64,000 bases of DNA from Mucor racemosus (GCA_027405735.1 JAPEHQ010000015.1:1344851-1408850); one strand, 5' to 3'. Counted from the stretch's first letter, positions 36,948 through 50,456 are shown. The notes: generated from the sequence alone by a model not told the origin. A program made the numbers and translations.

Positions 36948-37299
36948 AATCCTTTTAATGCTTTCTATAAATTATCTTTTAATAAATTTTAATATTGTTT
37001 AATACTTTTATTGTAGATACCAGTTTGGTTATTTAGAAATAATGAAGGTGTGGATAAGTAATTGTAATTGATGAATGTCAAACAGGATGATTGTAATTCT
37101 ATAAATCTTCCAAGTTTAATTGCAAAATACCAAATTTAAGGGCATGAATGCAAAAAAAGATAATAGTGCATGTAATTGTTATTCTAGATACTGCAATATG
37201 TGGTTGCATTCTGTCATAAATAAGCATATATTTATACATACTGTAAATGAAGATAAACAATAATTCAGTGTTTAACATCAGTTTGAGAATAACTTGATC
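36948..37299. other. Intergenic, no gene
   Basis: 3' region of the CDP-diacylglycerol synthase gene and AT-rich spacer up to dispersed repeat copy C. No further feature is seen. Confidence 0.45.
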
Positions 37300-38685
37300 T
37301 TAAAGTTTCTAATTTTCAAAATAGGAATACGCCGCCTTTTTTATAACCAATCCGAAACCAAACGTTCTTTATTATGATAACTTAGACACTGCAAAATAGA
37401 TATAAATTGGACGCATTATGCTACCTATTCCTGAATTTATTTTATACCTCACGAAAGACTCAAAAACGCGTAAAATTCACTGCTTTTTCCTTGAAAACTG
37501 GGTCTCACTTTTCATCTCTGCTCTATTCTCTTTTTCACTAAATAACACCAAGAAAAAATCATATGCCAATGTACCTGAGATGCGCACCTGTAATCCAAAA
37601 ACAAGTATCCGAAAATATCCTACTTTTTACAGTTGGTATTAATTTTTCAGTGCTAATGTTTCAGATTTTTTACGCGTATTTCACTGCTAAAGGATTGGAA
37701 ACTTTGAGGCTTCATATCTCCAGAAAAAATTAAGCTATACTAAAACTTTTTAATAATAAAACTTGCTTGTTTTAAAGTGCTCTATAACATATTTTAATAT
37801 AAAAAAATTCTGAGCAATTTTTTTTTTTTCATTTTTTTTTTGACATTTCTATAGTAGGTTTCAAAATATTGACTAAATTGAGAAACTTTTTTTTTAAATT
37901 CATATTATTAAGCTCATTAAGCTCTCTCGGACCCAATTTAGATTTTTTTAAAATATTGATTTTTCGTGGAGATATCCTCAAAAATGTGTACAAAAAGGTA
38001 CCTCCAGTTCTAGCTTCCATTTTTCCCTTATATACCCTCATCCCAAATTCTGAATCTGAAAAAATCTGGACAAAAATCTTGCTTTCTCTACGAAAAATGC
38101 AGCTAAAAGATTGTACAATAGCTTGATCGATAGATAATATTTTTCCGCATCATCTCAATTAGTTATATTTTAAATATGCTTATAAAAAATGATGTGTATC
38201 TTCAAAAAACCTCCAAAATTTCAATTGCATTTTGCGCAAAATTTAATGTGAAATGTTTGTCTGAATTTTATTTAGATGGATGAAGAATTCAAAACTGTAC
38301 AAAAACTATTTAGTATACTAGGTCGACTTACTTTGCAGTTCATGATCAATTAAACGATTTTGTTTTTTCATCATTTTTCGTCCATTTTTTAAAATAAATT
38401 TTGGTGTCCCGGTATAATAGGTTTTAAGCTGTGATAAAAACTATTATTTCAATTATCTCGATGAAAAATCAATATTTTTTGCTAAAACAAAAAATGCAGA
38501 GTAGCTTGGAGTTAGATCTATCGTATTTAAATATGTTACATAATTTGACTCAATATTGGGCGAAAACATTCGAAACCCATTTAAAAACCACCTGAAACCT
38601 ACTTTTTACAACTATAAGGAATCGATAACAAAAGCCTTGTCTCAGCGATTTCTAATCCTAATAACTTCCAACTTTAAATGAAAGT
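37300..38685 (+). repeat. Dispersed ~1.4 kb repeat, copy C (older)
   Basis: Same family and orientation as copies A and B but clearly diverged, with many substitutions and small indels. It shares TTTATACCTCACGA, AATATTGATTTTTCGTGGAG, TTTAGTATACTAGGTCGACT and the right extension CAATATTGGGCGAAAACATT. The open frames seen in A and B are shortened here and change at synonymous and nonsynonymous sites alike. That argues against protein coding. Confidence 0.85.
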
Positions 38686-41490
38686 AGGGACACATCTTTA
38701 ACAAGCTGATCTCAAAGAGCAACACCCATAACCTACTGTGTGTTGAGAAAATCATCACCAAAGTGGATTTATAGCCTGCTGCCTATTTTTATTGAAAACA
38801 ATTTGAATACGATCATTATGAATACTGGTGATCCAAAAAAGCTGCCACTCATCATGGATATAGGTATAAATAGATACTACAAGTATTTCAGACACCAGCC
38901 TTCATGGGTCATTGTACATTTGATAAGTTTGAGCAACAAGTTGGCTACCTGCTATTTGCGCCTAGTAAGATCCGTAAGCCCACCAGGTCTCGACGAATAT
39001 GGATACAAATGACCTCCCATTGAAATGGCAGGTACTTCTAGTGTTAATCTATAGAATTTTAAAAGGTTTAGCCTTTCTAAGTTGCTGTGGAAATTGAGAA
39101 ATGAAAACTGGTATTTGTTTAAACTACCTTGTATGTGGATTGTTTCAGGTATTTTTTGAAATTTTTTATAAAATCAAATAATGGTTTAAAATTGAATTCC
39201 GAAGTTCTACTTAATGTGTAATGAATATATAAATAACATATCTTGATTTAATTTGCTAATAGCTGTTTTTGAAAGAGTAGGGCATAGATTTTTGAGTGAA
39301 ACCATCTCTACTTTTGCTTAAAAAAATAACGAAACTGGGAAAATGCTTCTTGTAATCAATGAGTATTAATATATTAATCCAAATGGGTAAAAATTTTCTA
39401 GTATATATTAAAGCTGTAATGGTATATATACAGAATTAAAATTTTAGCATCCCATTAATTTGGTGGTTAAATTTAAGGGACAAAATGTTCATTTTTTACC
39501 TACTTTTTCGCATCTTTTTGAGACTATCCTAAATCATAAATATTATTAAACAATAGTTTAGTAATTCGTATTCTGTATTCTGTCGGTAACGTATTGCTGT
39601 TAAATTAGGTGTTCAGAACTAGAAAAAGGATGGCAGTGTTTCCTATATATATGAAGCAGTATTTAGCTTTTTAAATATGAACTTTCCTTAATTCCTGATT
39701 TATGAAATTTCTTGAAGCATATCTGGTATATATGTATTAATGTATTATATATTTACTGTAAAATCAAAAGAAAAACTTCAAAGTATATATTTTGATATAC
39801 ATCTTCTAATATAGAAGGATATATATTTATTGATTGTAACTCATCGAGAAAGGCTTTATCTGTAAGTTTTCAAGTCTAAATACTCAAGAAATTACATGAT
39901 TATGAGACCTGACATTTTTTGCCTGCTTTCGACAGTTAGAATACATATTATAACATAGATTACGCATATTTACAACATTAAACATAAGAATACATATAAA
40001 AAAGAGCAAGCAATATGAGCTTAGTTGAATAACCTTAAGCTTTCACAATGTTGTGCCTACATTGCATCAAATGAGCCCTTAGAATGCGCTGGTTGATAAT
40101 TGTTCGTAGGAATTTGTCTGTACTCAAAGCTGTTAGTCCTTTCTATTGCTTTTAATGAATGGCTTATAAAAATGCAGAGGTAACTGTCAGCTGTTGATAT
40201 ATTTAAATATTTATGGTTTGCTCATAGCTTAATGTTTTTTGAACTCTGGATTACTATTATTGTCGTTGCTGTGATTTTCAATTTGGGTGCTGTTTACGGA
40301 ATCAAGCCAAAAATTCCTATTTTAATAGCTTTTAATAGGTTTGAAAAATGTTTGTAGTAATCAGATGTCTGCCTCAGAATTGTGATTAACACTATGTGTA
40401 TCCAAATGCTTGTAAGCTTGCTAAACAATCCTTTAATAGTTTGGAAAACACGCGTGGAGAACGGCAGTTGAAATTATAATGTAGCAGCATCATTTTACCA
40501 TTTGAAATCAAACATTCAAACTATTCATTTTTGTGTAGCTATCATAGTAAGAGTAATAACTTATCAAGGAGAAAAACGCACCACGAACTCATGATTGTAT
40601 ATCGCTGGTTTCCAGAAGACTGCAGGTCTTTGAAATGGAAACAAAGCGCAATATTTTAGGAGCAACAATGATTCGCAATTTTAGAACTCAAGGCAATAAC
40701 GAGTTGGTATGGGGCGGATCCCCTTGAAAGTACCAATCTAGATTATAGCTAGAATACATATTTCACATCCACATCAGCCATTATATCCGTGACAAAGAAT
40801 CATTCTGTGTAATTATTGCTTGATGCTCAAATGTTTCGATAAATTAGAATGATAAAAGAGTTACAGAAAAGCTGTTTCGACTGTTGAATTGTGGAGAAAA
40901 GCATGGAAAAAAGCATCATCTCCGCTTAGAAGCCACTTTACCTTGACTGATCATTGGTGTAGATTAGAGGACGTCATGATATAACTAAAAAATGTATTCA
41001 AAAGATTCTTTTTTTCGCATCTTGCTGCGTACCAGCCTTTTGTTCGAACCAAATTTTTTTCTTATTCTTAATTTGTGTATCGAACAACAAGATTCCCCCC
41101 AAATCCTTAGATACAGTACAACCTTCTTTTATTGTATCTTGTAATTAATTCATCTTCATTTTTTGATTTGGCATCGAAAAAAAGTCCAAAAGAAAGCAGA
41201 AGAATATATCACATTTGTTTGTTCAACGACCTCCCTTTTTCAAATAGTGGTGTTTTTTTTTCTATTTGTTCTTCGATAACAAGGAAACAACAGAAAAGAG
41301 AAAGTATAGAAAAGAATTTACTTTTTTATCAAAACAACTTGAAGTAATTGGCAGCCGTTTTTCGTGAATTACTAGTAGATTTAATTTCAAAAAGCAAAAA
41401 CAAAACAAAAAAAAAAAATACACAACTGAAAAAATTTTCACTGAAAAATCCTCAAAAAAAAAAAAAAAACTACACATTTGATTTAACAAT
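38686..41490. other. 2.8 kb region, no supported gene
   Basis: AT-rich sequence up to the RPB1 promoter. A 90-codon frame at 38740-39012 sits in a slightly GC-richer patch but has no recognisable feature. The last ~400 bp contains T-rich runs and A-rich leader sequence typical of a strong promoter and 5' UTR. Confidence 0.45.
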
Positions 41491-44400
41491 ATGAGTGGAC
41501 ATCCTTTTGCATTTTCATCAGCTCCTCTTCGACGTGTTGATGCTGTTCAATTCGGTATTCTCTCTCCAGATGAGATTGTACGTGTCAAATTATTTATTAT
41601 AATGGATTTATTTGTTAATCCACTTATTTAATTATTTAGAAAGCAATGTCTGTAGCCAAGATTGAATTTCCAGAATTATACGACGAAGGTACTCAAAAGC
41701 CAAGAAATGGTGGTCTTTTAGATCCTCGTATGGGTACAATTGATCGTAATTATAAATGTCAAACTTGTGGTGAAGGTATGGCTGAATGCCCGGGTCATTT
41801 TGGCCATATTGAACTCGCTAAACCTGTTTATCACATTGGTAAGGTTTATAAATGTTATATTACTTTTTTCTTGCTTATTCAATGTATCTCGATTATAGGT
41901 TTCTTGACAAAAGTTAAAAAGATTCTAGAATGTGTTTGTTTCCATTGCTCAAAGCTCAAAGTCGATGATGTATGTGTATTTCTCAGTGATTTACGTGTTT
42001 TATTCTAATTATTTTGTCTAGACAAATCCTCGTTTTGAAAGAGCAAAGAAAATCACCGATGCCAAAGCTAAACTTCGCGCGGTTTGGGATCTTGCCAAAG
42101 CTAAAATGACTTGTGAGGGCAGTGATGAAACTGAAGGCGGTTTAGAAGAAAAAGAAGAGTTTGACAATGGCAAACGCAAAAGCACTCATGGTGGCTGTGG
42201 TTATAAACAACCTCTCATTCGTAAAGATGGTTTGAAACTGTATGCCCAATTCCGTGCTAGTCCAGGAGATGTAAGTTATCAGCATTCATTAATCGTTACA
42301 AGATACATGTATTAAATTTACTGTTCAATTAGGATTCTGGAAATGAAGGAAGACAGCAATTGACTGCTGCTAAAGTCTTACAGATTCTCAAAAACATTTC
42401 TGATAAAGATATCCGTGATATGGGTTTATCTGAAGAATTTGCTAGACCTGAATGGATGATTACAACCGTTTTACCTGTCCCTCCACCTCAAGTTCGTCCA
42501 TCTATTCAAATGGATGGTACCAGCCGTGGTGAAGATGATTTAACCCATAAATTGTCTGATGTACTTAAGGCTAACGGTAACGTAAAACGTTGTGAATCTG
42601 AAGGTGCTCCAGTACACGTTGTACAAGAATTTGAACAACTTTTGCAGGTTTGTAAACATTTAATAGTATATAATATCTATTTTTATTAAATACACACACA
42701 GTTCCATATTGCTACCTATATGGATAATGATATTGCTGGTCAACCTCAAGCTTTACAAAAGTCTGGCAGACCTCTTAAATCTATTCGTGCTCGTCTTAAG
42801 GGTAAAGAAGGTCGTCTTCGTGGTAATCTTATGGGTAAACGTGTAGATTTCTCTGCTCGTACCGTTATTACTGGTGATCCCAATCTTGCATTAGATCAAG
42901 TTGGTGTTCCTCGTAGTATTGCTCGTAATTTGACTTACCCTGAAATCGTTACTCCTTATAACATTGATAGACTTCAAGTCTTGGTACGTAATGGTCCATT
43001 GGAACATCCAGGTGCTAAATATGTTATTCGTGATAATGGTGAACGTATTGATTTGCGTTATCGTAAGCGTGCTGGTGAAATTCCTCTCCAATACGGTTAT
43101 AGAGTTGAAAGACATATCAACGATGATGATGTTGTCATTTTCAATCGTCAACCCTCCCTCCATAAAATGTCCATGATGGGTCATCGTGTTCGTGTCATGC
43201 CTTACTCTACCTTCCGTTTGAATTTGTCTGTTACCTCTCCATACAATGCTGATTTTGATGGTGATGAAATGAATCTTCACGTTCCTCAATCATTAGAAAC
43301 AAGAGCTGAAATTACTGAAATTTGTATGGTACCTAAACAAATTGTATCGCCTCAATCAAACAAGCCTGTTATGGGTATTGTCCAAGATACTCTTTGTGGT
43401 ATTCGTAAATTTACTTTACGTGATTGCTTCTTGACTAAAGATTTAGTCATGAATATTGTTATGTGGGTCCCTTCTTGGGATGGTTATATTCCCCCTCCTG
43501 CTATCCTTAAGCCAAAGCCAATGTGGACAGGTAAACAAATTGTTGCTATGGTCATTCCCAAGGGTATCAATTGTCAAACCTTCCATTCTACTCATCCTGA
43601 TGGTGAAACTACTTTGATCTCTCCTGGTGATACTCGTGTTATCATTGAAAATGGTGAATTAATTTGTGGTATTGTTTGTAAAAAGACTGTTGGTACTGCT
43701 GGCGGTGGTCTTATTCATACCATTATGAATGAATTGGGTCCTGAAGCTGCTAAAAACTTTTTGGGTGGTACTCAACAAGTTGTTAATTATTGGTTATTGC
43801 AAAATGGTTTCAGTATTGGTATTGGTGATACTATTGCCGATAAAGTTTCTATGGCTACAATTACCAATATTATTTCTCAAGCTAAACAACGTGTGCAAGA
43901 GGTTATTATTACTGCTCAACAAGATAAACTTGAAGTTCAACCTGGTATGACATTGCGTGAATCTTTTGAAGCCAAGGTCAATCAAACATTGAATAAGGCT
44001 CGTGATGATGCTGGTAAAATGGCTCAAAACAGTTTAAAGGAAGACAACAATGTCAAACAGATGGTAATTTCCGGTTCAAAGGGTTCCTTCATTAATATTT
44101 CTCAAATGTCTGCCTGTGTCGGTCAACAGAACGTCGAAGGTAAACGTATTCCTTATGGCTTCAAGTTCCGTACTCTTCCTCATTTCTCAAAGGATGATCA
44201 TAGTCCTGAGAGTCGTGGTTTCGTCGAAAATTCATACTTGAGAGGTTTGACTCCTACAGAGTTCTTTTTCCATGCTATGGGTGGTCGTGAAGGTCTTATT
44301 GATACTGCTGTTAAAACTGCTGAAACTGGTTATATTCAACGTCGTCTTGTTAAAGCTTTGGAAGATGTTATGGTTAAATATGATGGTACTGTTCGCAACT

Positions 44401-47156
44401 CTCTCGGTGATATTATTGAATTTTGTTATGGTGAAGATGGTATGGATGCCATGTCTGTCGAAAGTCAGAAATTCTTCTCTCTCAAATGTAATGAACAAGA
44501 TTTCGAGAAGCGTTATAAGATTGATGTTATGAATAAGGGTTTCAGAAAGGGAGCTCTCAATTACAATGTTCTCAAGAGTATTGAAGGCAGTGAAACTGCT
44601 CAATCTTATTTGGATCACGAATTCCATCAATTGTCTGAAGATCGTCAAAAGTTGAGAACTGTTATTTTCAAGAATGGTGATGATAAATGGCCTTTGCCTG
44701 TCAATCTTGCTCGTCTTATCACTAATTCTCAACAAATTTTCCATCTTGATCCCCGTAAACCTTCTGATATTCATCCTTTGCAAATTGTGGATGGTATCAA
44801 TGCTCTTGCTCAACGTTTACTTGTTGTTCGTGGTTCTGATAAGATCTCCAATGAAACACAAAAGAATGCTACTTTGTTATTCCAAATCTTGCTTCGTTCT
44901 ACATTTTCTGTAAAGCGTGTTGTAGAAGAATTCCACTTAACTTCTCAAGCATTCGAATGGTAAGTTTATATATAAAAAAAAAGATCAACCAAGTAATTAT
45001 AATTTAACATGAATGTTTATAGGATTCTTGGAGAAATCGAATCTCGTTTCTTGACTTCTATTGTTGCTCCTGGTGAAATGGTTGGTACCATTGCTGCTCA
45101 ATCTATTGGTGAACCTGCTACTCAAATGACCTTGAATACTTTCCATTATGCTGGTGTATCCAGTAAGAACGTTACCCTTGGTGTACCTCGTTTGAAGGAA
45201 ATTATCAATGTTGCCAAAAACATCAAGACTCCTCGTCTTGAAGTCTGGCTTGATGCAGAAAGATCTCGTAATATTGAATTGGCAAAGGAAGTTCAAGTTA
45301 ATCTTGAGCATACTACTCTCCAAAAGGTTACTTCAGTTACCGAAATTTATTATGATCCTGATCCAAGAAATACAATCATTGAAGAAGACGCTGATTTCGT
45401 CGATACCTACTATCAATTGGAAGATGATAACTCTGCATTCGTTACTCGTGTATCACCTTGGTTGCTTCGTATTGAATTGAATCGTGGTATGATGATTGAT
45501 AAACGTCTTAATATCACAGAAGTCGTACAAAAGATTTCCGAAGAGTTCCGTAGCGATTTGCATGTTATGGGTAGTGATGAGAATTCTGAAAAGTTGGTTA
45601 TTCGTTGTAGAGTTATGATGGATGAGAATGAAGATAAAGATATGGATGAAGAAGATGCTCGTTCTGAAGAAGACACTTTCCTTCGTAAATTGGAAGCTAG
45701 TATGTTGGGCTCGATCAATCTTCGTGGTATACCCGGTATTAGAAAGGTTTACATTGTTGAGCGTAAGAATACTATTCTCAATGAAAAGGGCAATTTTGAA
45801 ACTACTACTGAATGGGGTCTTGATACTGATGGTATCAATCTTCAAGAAGTTATGTGCCAATATGGTGTAGATGAGACTCGTACTTATTCCAATAACACTG
45901 TGGAAATTATGGAGGTTCTTGGTATTGAAGCTACTCGTAAGGCTCTTCTCAAGGAATTGCGTAACGTTATTGAATTTGATGGTTCTTATGTCAACTATCG
46001 TCATTTGTGTTTACTTTGTGATGTTATGACTAATCGTGGCCATTTAATGGCTATTACTCGTCATGGTATTAACAGAGCTGAAACTGGTGCTTTAATGAGA
46101 TGTTCTTTTGAAGAAACTGTTGAAATTCTTATGGAAGCTGCCGCTGTTGGTGAGCTTGATGATTGTAGAGGTGTTGCTGAAAATATCATGTTGGGTCAAA
46201 TGGCTCCTCTTGGTACTGGTGAATTTGATGTTATGTTGGATGAGGAGATGTTACAATCTGTTCCTCAAGATCATAGACAAAACATGCAAATGGGTGTCGC
46301 TGGCGATGTTGCTGGTTTCGCTACTCCTGGTCCAGGTTACATGACTCCTAACATGGCTACACCTTACGATACTCGTTCCCCTGATTGGGTTGATTTCTCA
46401 CAACCATCCTCTCCATCAGAGCCAATGTTCTCACCTATGGGTAATTCTGGTGCTGCAGCATCTATCGCTAGTCCTTGGCGTGGTGATCTCAGTCCTTATG
46501 CACAAAGTCCTGGTTATTCTCCTACATCTCCAGGTTATTCACCATCAAGTCCATCTTATGCTGCATCACCTGGTTATTCACCAGCATCACCTAATTATTC
46601 ACCTACAAGTCCAAGTTATAGCCCAACATCTCCTAGTTATAGCCCAACATCTCCTAGCTATAGTCCTACATCGCCTAGTTATTCACCAACTAGTCCTAGC
46701 TATAGCCCAACTAGTCCCAGCTATAGTCCAACTAGTCCTAGCTATAGTCCTACTTCGCCTAGTTACAGTCCAACTAGTCCTAGCTACAGTCCTACATCTC
46801 CTAGTTATAGTCCTACTAGTCCTAGCTACAGTCCTACATCTCCTAGTTACTCACCAACTAGTCCCAGTTATAGTCCTACTTCACCTAGTTATAGCCCTAC
46901 AAGTCCAAGCTATAGTCCTACATCTCCTAGCTACAGCCCTACTAGTCCTAGTTACTCTCCTACAAGTCCAAGCTATTCACCTACTAGTCCAAGCTATAGT
47001 CCAACCAGTCCTAGTTACAGCCCTACCAGCCCTAGTTATTCACCTACTAGTCCTAGTTATAGCCCTACTAGTCCCAGTTATAGCCCTACTAGTCCTAGCT
47101 ACAGCCCTACATCTCCTACATACGGCTCAAGCAATGGAAAGAACAAGAAGCAGTAA
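41491..47156 (+). CDS. RPB1: RNA polymerase II largest subunit RPB1
   Basis: Seven exons (41491-41577, 41640-41838, 41899-41969, 42022-42270, 42333-42647, 42702-44959 and 45023-47156) give 1770 aa. It forms the catalytic cleft, clamp and C-terminal domain of Pol II in the nucleus. Visible marks are the clamp zinc site ([17 protein letters not shown]), the Mg-binding [15 protein letters not shown] at about residues 489-503, the bridge-helix and funnel region, and the trigger-loop neighbourhood [21 protein letters not shown]. The C-terminal domain has a short degenerate lead-in ([21 protein letters not shown]) and then 25 heptads at residues 1585-1759, 24 of them exactly YSPTSPS and the last YSPTSPT, before a basic tail ending GKNKKQ. 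Codon use is strongly biased, as in the CPSase gene. Confidence 0.98.
46596..47120 (+). repeat. RPB1 CTD heptad-coding tandem repeat (25 x 21 bp)
   Basis: Twenty-five tandem 21-bp units encode YSPTSPS (last one YSPTSPT). The protein repeat is exact, while codons vary among units at TAT/TAC, AGC/AGT/TCA and ACT/ACA/ACC. The array is therefore kept by selection on the protein rather than by very recent duplication. A 280-codon frame in the +1 phase across it is an artefact of the repeat. Confidence 0.97.
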
Positions 47157-47316
47157 GACTACAAAATCTATAACGAAAAAAATATTACACATTTCCCCTT
47201 TACAACCTTTTTCTCTCTTTCAAGTGCCATAATCATACACATAAAAATAAATAAATAATAAAAGGCACCTTTTATGTAAATGTCATATAAATATAATTGT
47301 TAACATATTGAGAATT

Positions 47317-47793
47317 TTAACTTTCAGGGCGAAAAAATGCCCCACGCACTGCTGCGATTGCGGGCTTTGGTCCCCGATTTTTAGAGGATTTTTGTGCCCT
47401 AAAAAAACAAACAAAGAACACAATATAAACAACAATAGATGATCATCAGATGTTGCTCTTGATCAGGTTATTTTTTTTATTTTTTTTCATTTGCTAATTG
47501 TGAAAATAGTGAGAAACTAACAAATATATGAGAAAATATACATATCAAAACATGCTCCGCAAATAGGGGCATTTGGTTTGGTCATTAGCCTTTTTGTGGT
47601 ATTTTTACATGAAGAAACCCTTTGTACAAAATTGTGTGCTCTATCAAACAAAATAAAGATTATTACACAAATATAGATCAAAAACTCTTTAATCAAAGAA
47701 ACGCATCTCCTTTTACAAATAATCGAGATTTTTATTAGATACTAATCCTTGATTGCATGTTCGTTTGTGTACAATATATTTATAAATTATCAT
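47317..47793 (-). CDS. Possible small zinc-binding-type protein, 85 aa, 3 exons
   Basis: Minus-strand exons 47793-47717, 47640-47542 and 47398-47317 join in frame across GT-AG introns of 76 and 143 nt, the second with a strong poly-T acceptor (TTTGTTTTTTTAG). The product contains VSSCKNTTKR, then NAPICGACFDM with a CxxC, and a basic C-terminus (NRGPKPAIAAVRGAFFRPES). The last exon is much more GC-rich than its surroundings, which is the main hint of coding. The gene would converge on RPB1, 160 bp from its stop. I do not recognise the family, and the first exon and start are weak. The GC-rich patch could instead be a structured RNA or a relic. Confidence 0.35.
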
Positions 47794-48308
47794 GCATTTG
47801 AAAGCTATTTTTGTTGTAAAAACCCGATGTTTTGAACTCTGTGTGAATTTATTTAGATTTCAAAGTGTGCATTTTTGGAATATTCAGACTTTATATCATT
47901 GGTTATATTGATGCCATGCCTGTTTTAAGTTTGTTATAACATGTGTGAAGGGCAGAGCAGTAAGATTGATCAGAATACAGTGGATATATCTCCAATGAAG
48001 CCTCTTTTAAAAAAGATTCACAGGCGTGTGTTTCTCAGATGCAATGATTTTTGCGTACATTATCATTTGATGATTTACAGGAACCAAAAGATATATATAT
48101 ATTTACATATAAAGAAGACATAACGGTCAAAGTAAGCGGACATGAAAGGCAAATCGTGTATTATAAGCTGGAGGGATTATGGACATGTTGCATATGGTTA
48201 TAAAAAAAACTCCCTTTTTAATTTATATCTCCTTTTTCTCTCCTTCTCTCTCTATTCTCTCACCTTTTTCTTTTATATTTCTCACAGTTTTAATTCTTTG
48301 AAACCAAC
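47794..48308. other. Intergenic upstream of the FYVE-RING gene
   Basis: AT-rich. The last ~100 bp before the ATG is a marked C/T-rich leader (CTCTCCTTCTCTCTC at about 48238), typical of a fungal promoter/5' UTR. No other gene is accepted. Confidence 0.45.
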
Positions 48309-50456
48309 ATGACAACAGCTGCTGCATCGGTATTGAATTTAAATGACACCCTGTTTAGCAATAATAATTTACATCGTTCAGTTGCAAGTGGACAATTGAC
48401 TTTAGTTCAAAGACTAATAGCAAATGGTTGTGACCCAAATCTACCTGATGTAACAACTGGTCTTCGGCCAATTCATTTCGCTGCATCAAGAGGACATGCA
48501 GATTTAGTTAAATATTTAGTAGAAACAAGTAAATGTCAAGTAGACGCTACAGATAAAGAAGGAGAGGTAAGGTTTACATATATGTTATTTTATAAATCTA
48601 TAATTTTTCTACCACGACCAACATTTAATACAGACTGCGCTTTTAAAAGCAGCCTATGGAGGTCATTTGTCCGTTGTCATGTATTTAGTCAATAAGGCAA
48701 ATGCCAATTATCTACATCAAGATCGAGATGGATGGACTGCATTGCACAATGCTTGTTCATTTGGGAGCTTATCAATTACTGAGTTCTTGTTAAAGCAACC
48801 TCTCATCAATGTCAATATTACAAGTAAAAAGGGTCATACTCCACTAAGTAAGCTTTATATATTCTATAATTTATATGATTGATTTACTAAAAAGATCCTT
48901 GCATAGTGAATGCTGCATCAAAAGGACATGTCAAGATTGTAACAAGCTTGCTGGAAAAGAGTGATGCAAATCCAATTGTAAAGAACAAATTTGGAGAAAC
49001 CGCTTATGATGTAGCAGCAGCAGCAGGGGAAGCTTATCTTTGTCAGGTGCTCGAGAAATATGAAATGCAATTTGGATTGAACTTACTCGATTTTCATGTG
49101 ACCATACCTGTGCTATTATTGGAAGTAGTAGCCGATAATTCATCATATATAAATCTATTTGGTAAACCAGTAACAAGGTGGTATCATCATGACCAAGTCA
49201 TACAGAACAAATCTAAAGTAGAATTACCAAATACTTCATGGTTCTGGTTATCAGATTGGACCATTGATTATACTTTTCCGGATCTGAGTTATGATGGCTG
49301 GTCCAATAGTCAAAATTCAGGGGAGGATTCTTGCTGGATCAAAAAACGACGATGGATAAGAATAATGAAAAAAGTCATTGAGATATCTACAGAAGATAAT
49401 TCAATGCATGATCAAAGCACGAGCATAAGTAATAATAGTGATAGCAGTGACAGTGATGATAGCCATAGTTTAGGTGAGTTTTCAATATCTTGATCTGCCT
49501 CTCTTTTTCCCATTATATTTATTTCTTAAAATTAGATTTATCTCGGCATTCTGCAACTACGTTTGAAAGTAAAACTTGCACATCAGTGAGCACAACAATG
49601 ACAAAAGCACAGTCTATATTTATTGGATGTTCAACATTACCACAACCATTATTACAAGAACAAATGTCGGTAAACAATATTCATCAAATTATACCAGTTG
49701 AAGAAGAAGAAGAAGAAGAAGCAGCAGAAGGACAAATGGGACAGGAAAACAACACAATATTATCTTGGGAAAGCAATGATCAAGCTCTTGATTGCAGAAG
49801 ATGTCATCGATGGTTTAACTTTCTTATTCGAAGACATCATTGCAGAAAATGCGGGCAAGTAATTTGTGATCGCTGTTCTGCGAATAGGGCTTTACTACCA
49901 TCAAACCAAATAATCCAACCTCCAAATACCAATTTGGATAATGAACACTCTTCACAACCTCAGCGTATTTGCGATACTTGTGTCAATATCGTAGTTTGCG
50001 AAATTAGCATGTCTACTAAAAGAAGAGCTAGCAGTATTATGTCAGAATGTCCAGTATGTTCAAGAAGACTTTGTGATTTGGATACAGATGAGCAAGAAGA
50101 GCATGTACAAGCATGTTTATCAACAGATTCATCTAAAATTAATGCGGGTGGAATTCGCTATGTTGGTAAAGTATAGCATTGTTGTTGATTGAAATAACAT
50201 TATAAACTAATAGCTCAAAAATGCAGTTTATAAACTAACTCCAAGTTCTACATTGATTGGACAAGAATGCGTAATTTGCTTTGAAGAATTTGCTTCAGGT
50301 AAGAAAATGCAATTATATTTACCATTTAGTGATTATTAATGTTGTTTATATTTAGGAGATACAATTACTCGATTAAATTGTATGTGTTCATATCACGGTC
50401 ATTGCATCAGTAATTGGTTTGCAAAAGGAAAAGAATGTCCAATTCACTCACAATAA
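48309..50456 (+). CDS. Ankyrin-DysF-FYVE-RING protein (putative endosomal E3 ligase)
   Basis: Six exons (48309-48566, 48634-48847, 48907-49473, 49536-50165, 50227-50298 and 50356-50456) give 613 aa. About four ankyrin repeats (LRPIHFAASRGHADLVKYLV, TALLKAAYGGHLSVVMYLV, GWTALHNACSFGSLSITEFL, NAASKGHVKIVTSLL) fill residues 20-200. Residues ~235-310 resemble the dysferlin/Pex30-type DysF domain (SWFWLSDWTIDY, DGWSN, WIKKRRWIRIMKK). A FYVE zinc finger follows at ~425-500 with RRHHCRKCGQVICDRCSANR and RICDTC, binding phosphatidylinositol 3-phosphate by family. A C-terminal RING-type finger (CVICFEEF, CMCSYHGHCISNWF, CPIH) ends the protein. The FYVE plus terminal RING arrangement recalls yeast Pib1. 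The inferred role is ubiquitination at endosomal or vacuolar membranes, with partners chosen by the ankyrin part. Confidence 0.88.

Noticed and set aside
38740..39012. 90-codon + frame beginning MLRKSSPKWIYSLL
   Set aside because: No recognisable motif, no introns or signals around it, and it sits among repeats. Could be a relic, but nothing supports a gene.
46390..47232. 280-aa open frame overlapping the end of RPB1
   Set aside because: It is the shifted frame of the heptad repeat, made only of Leu/Val/Ile/His/Ala cycles.
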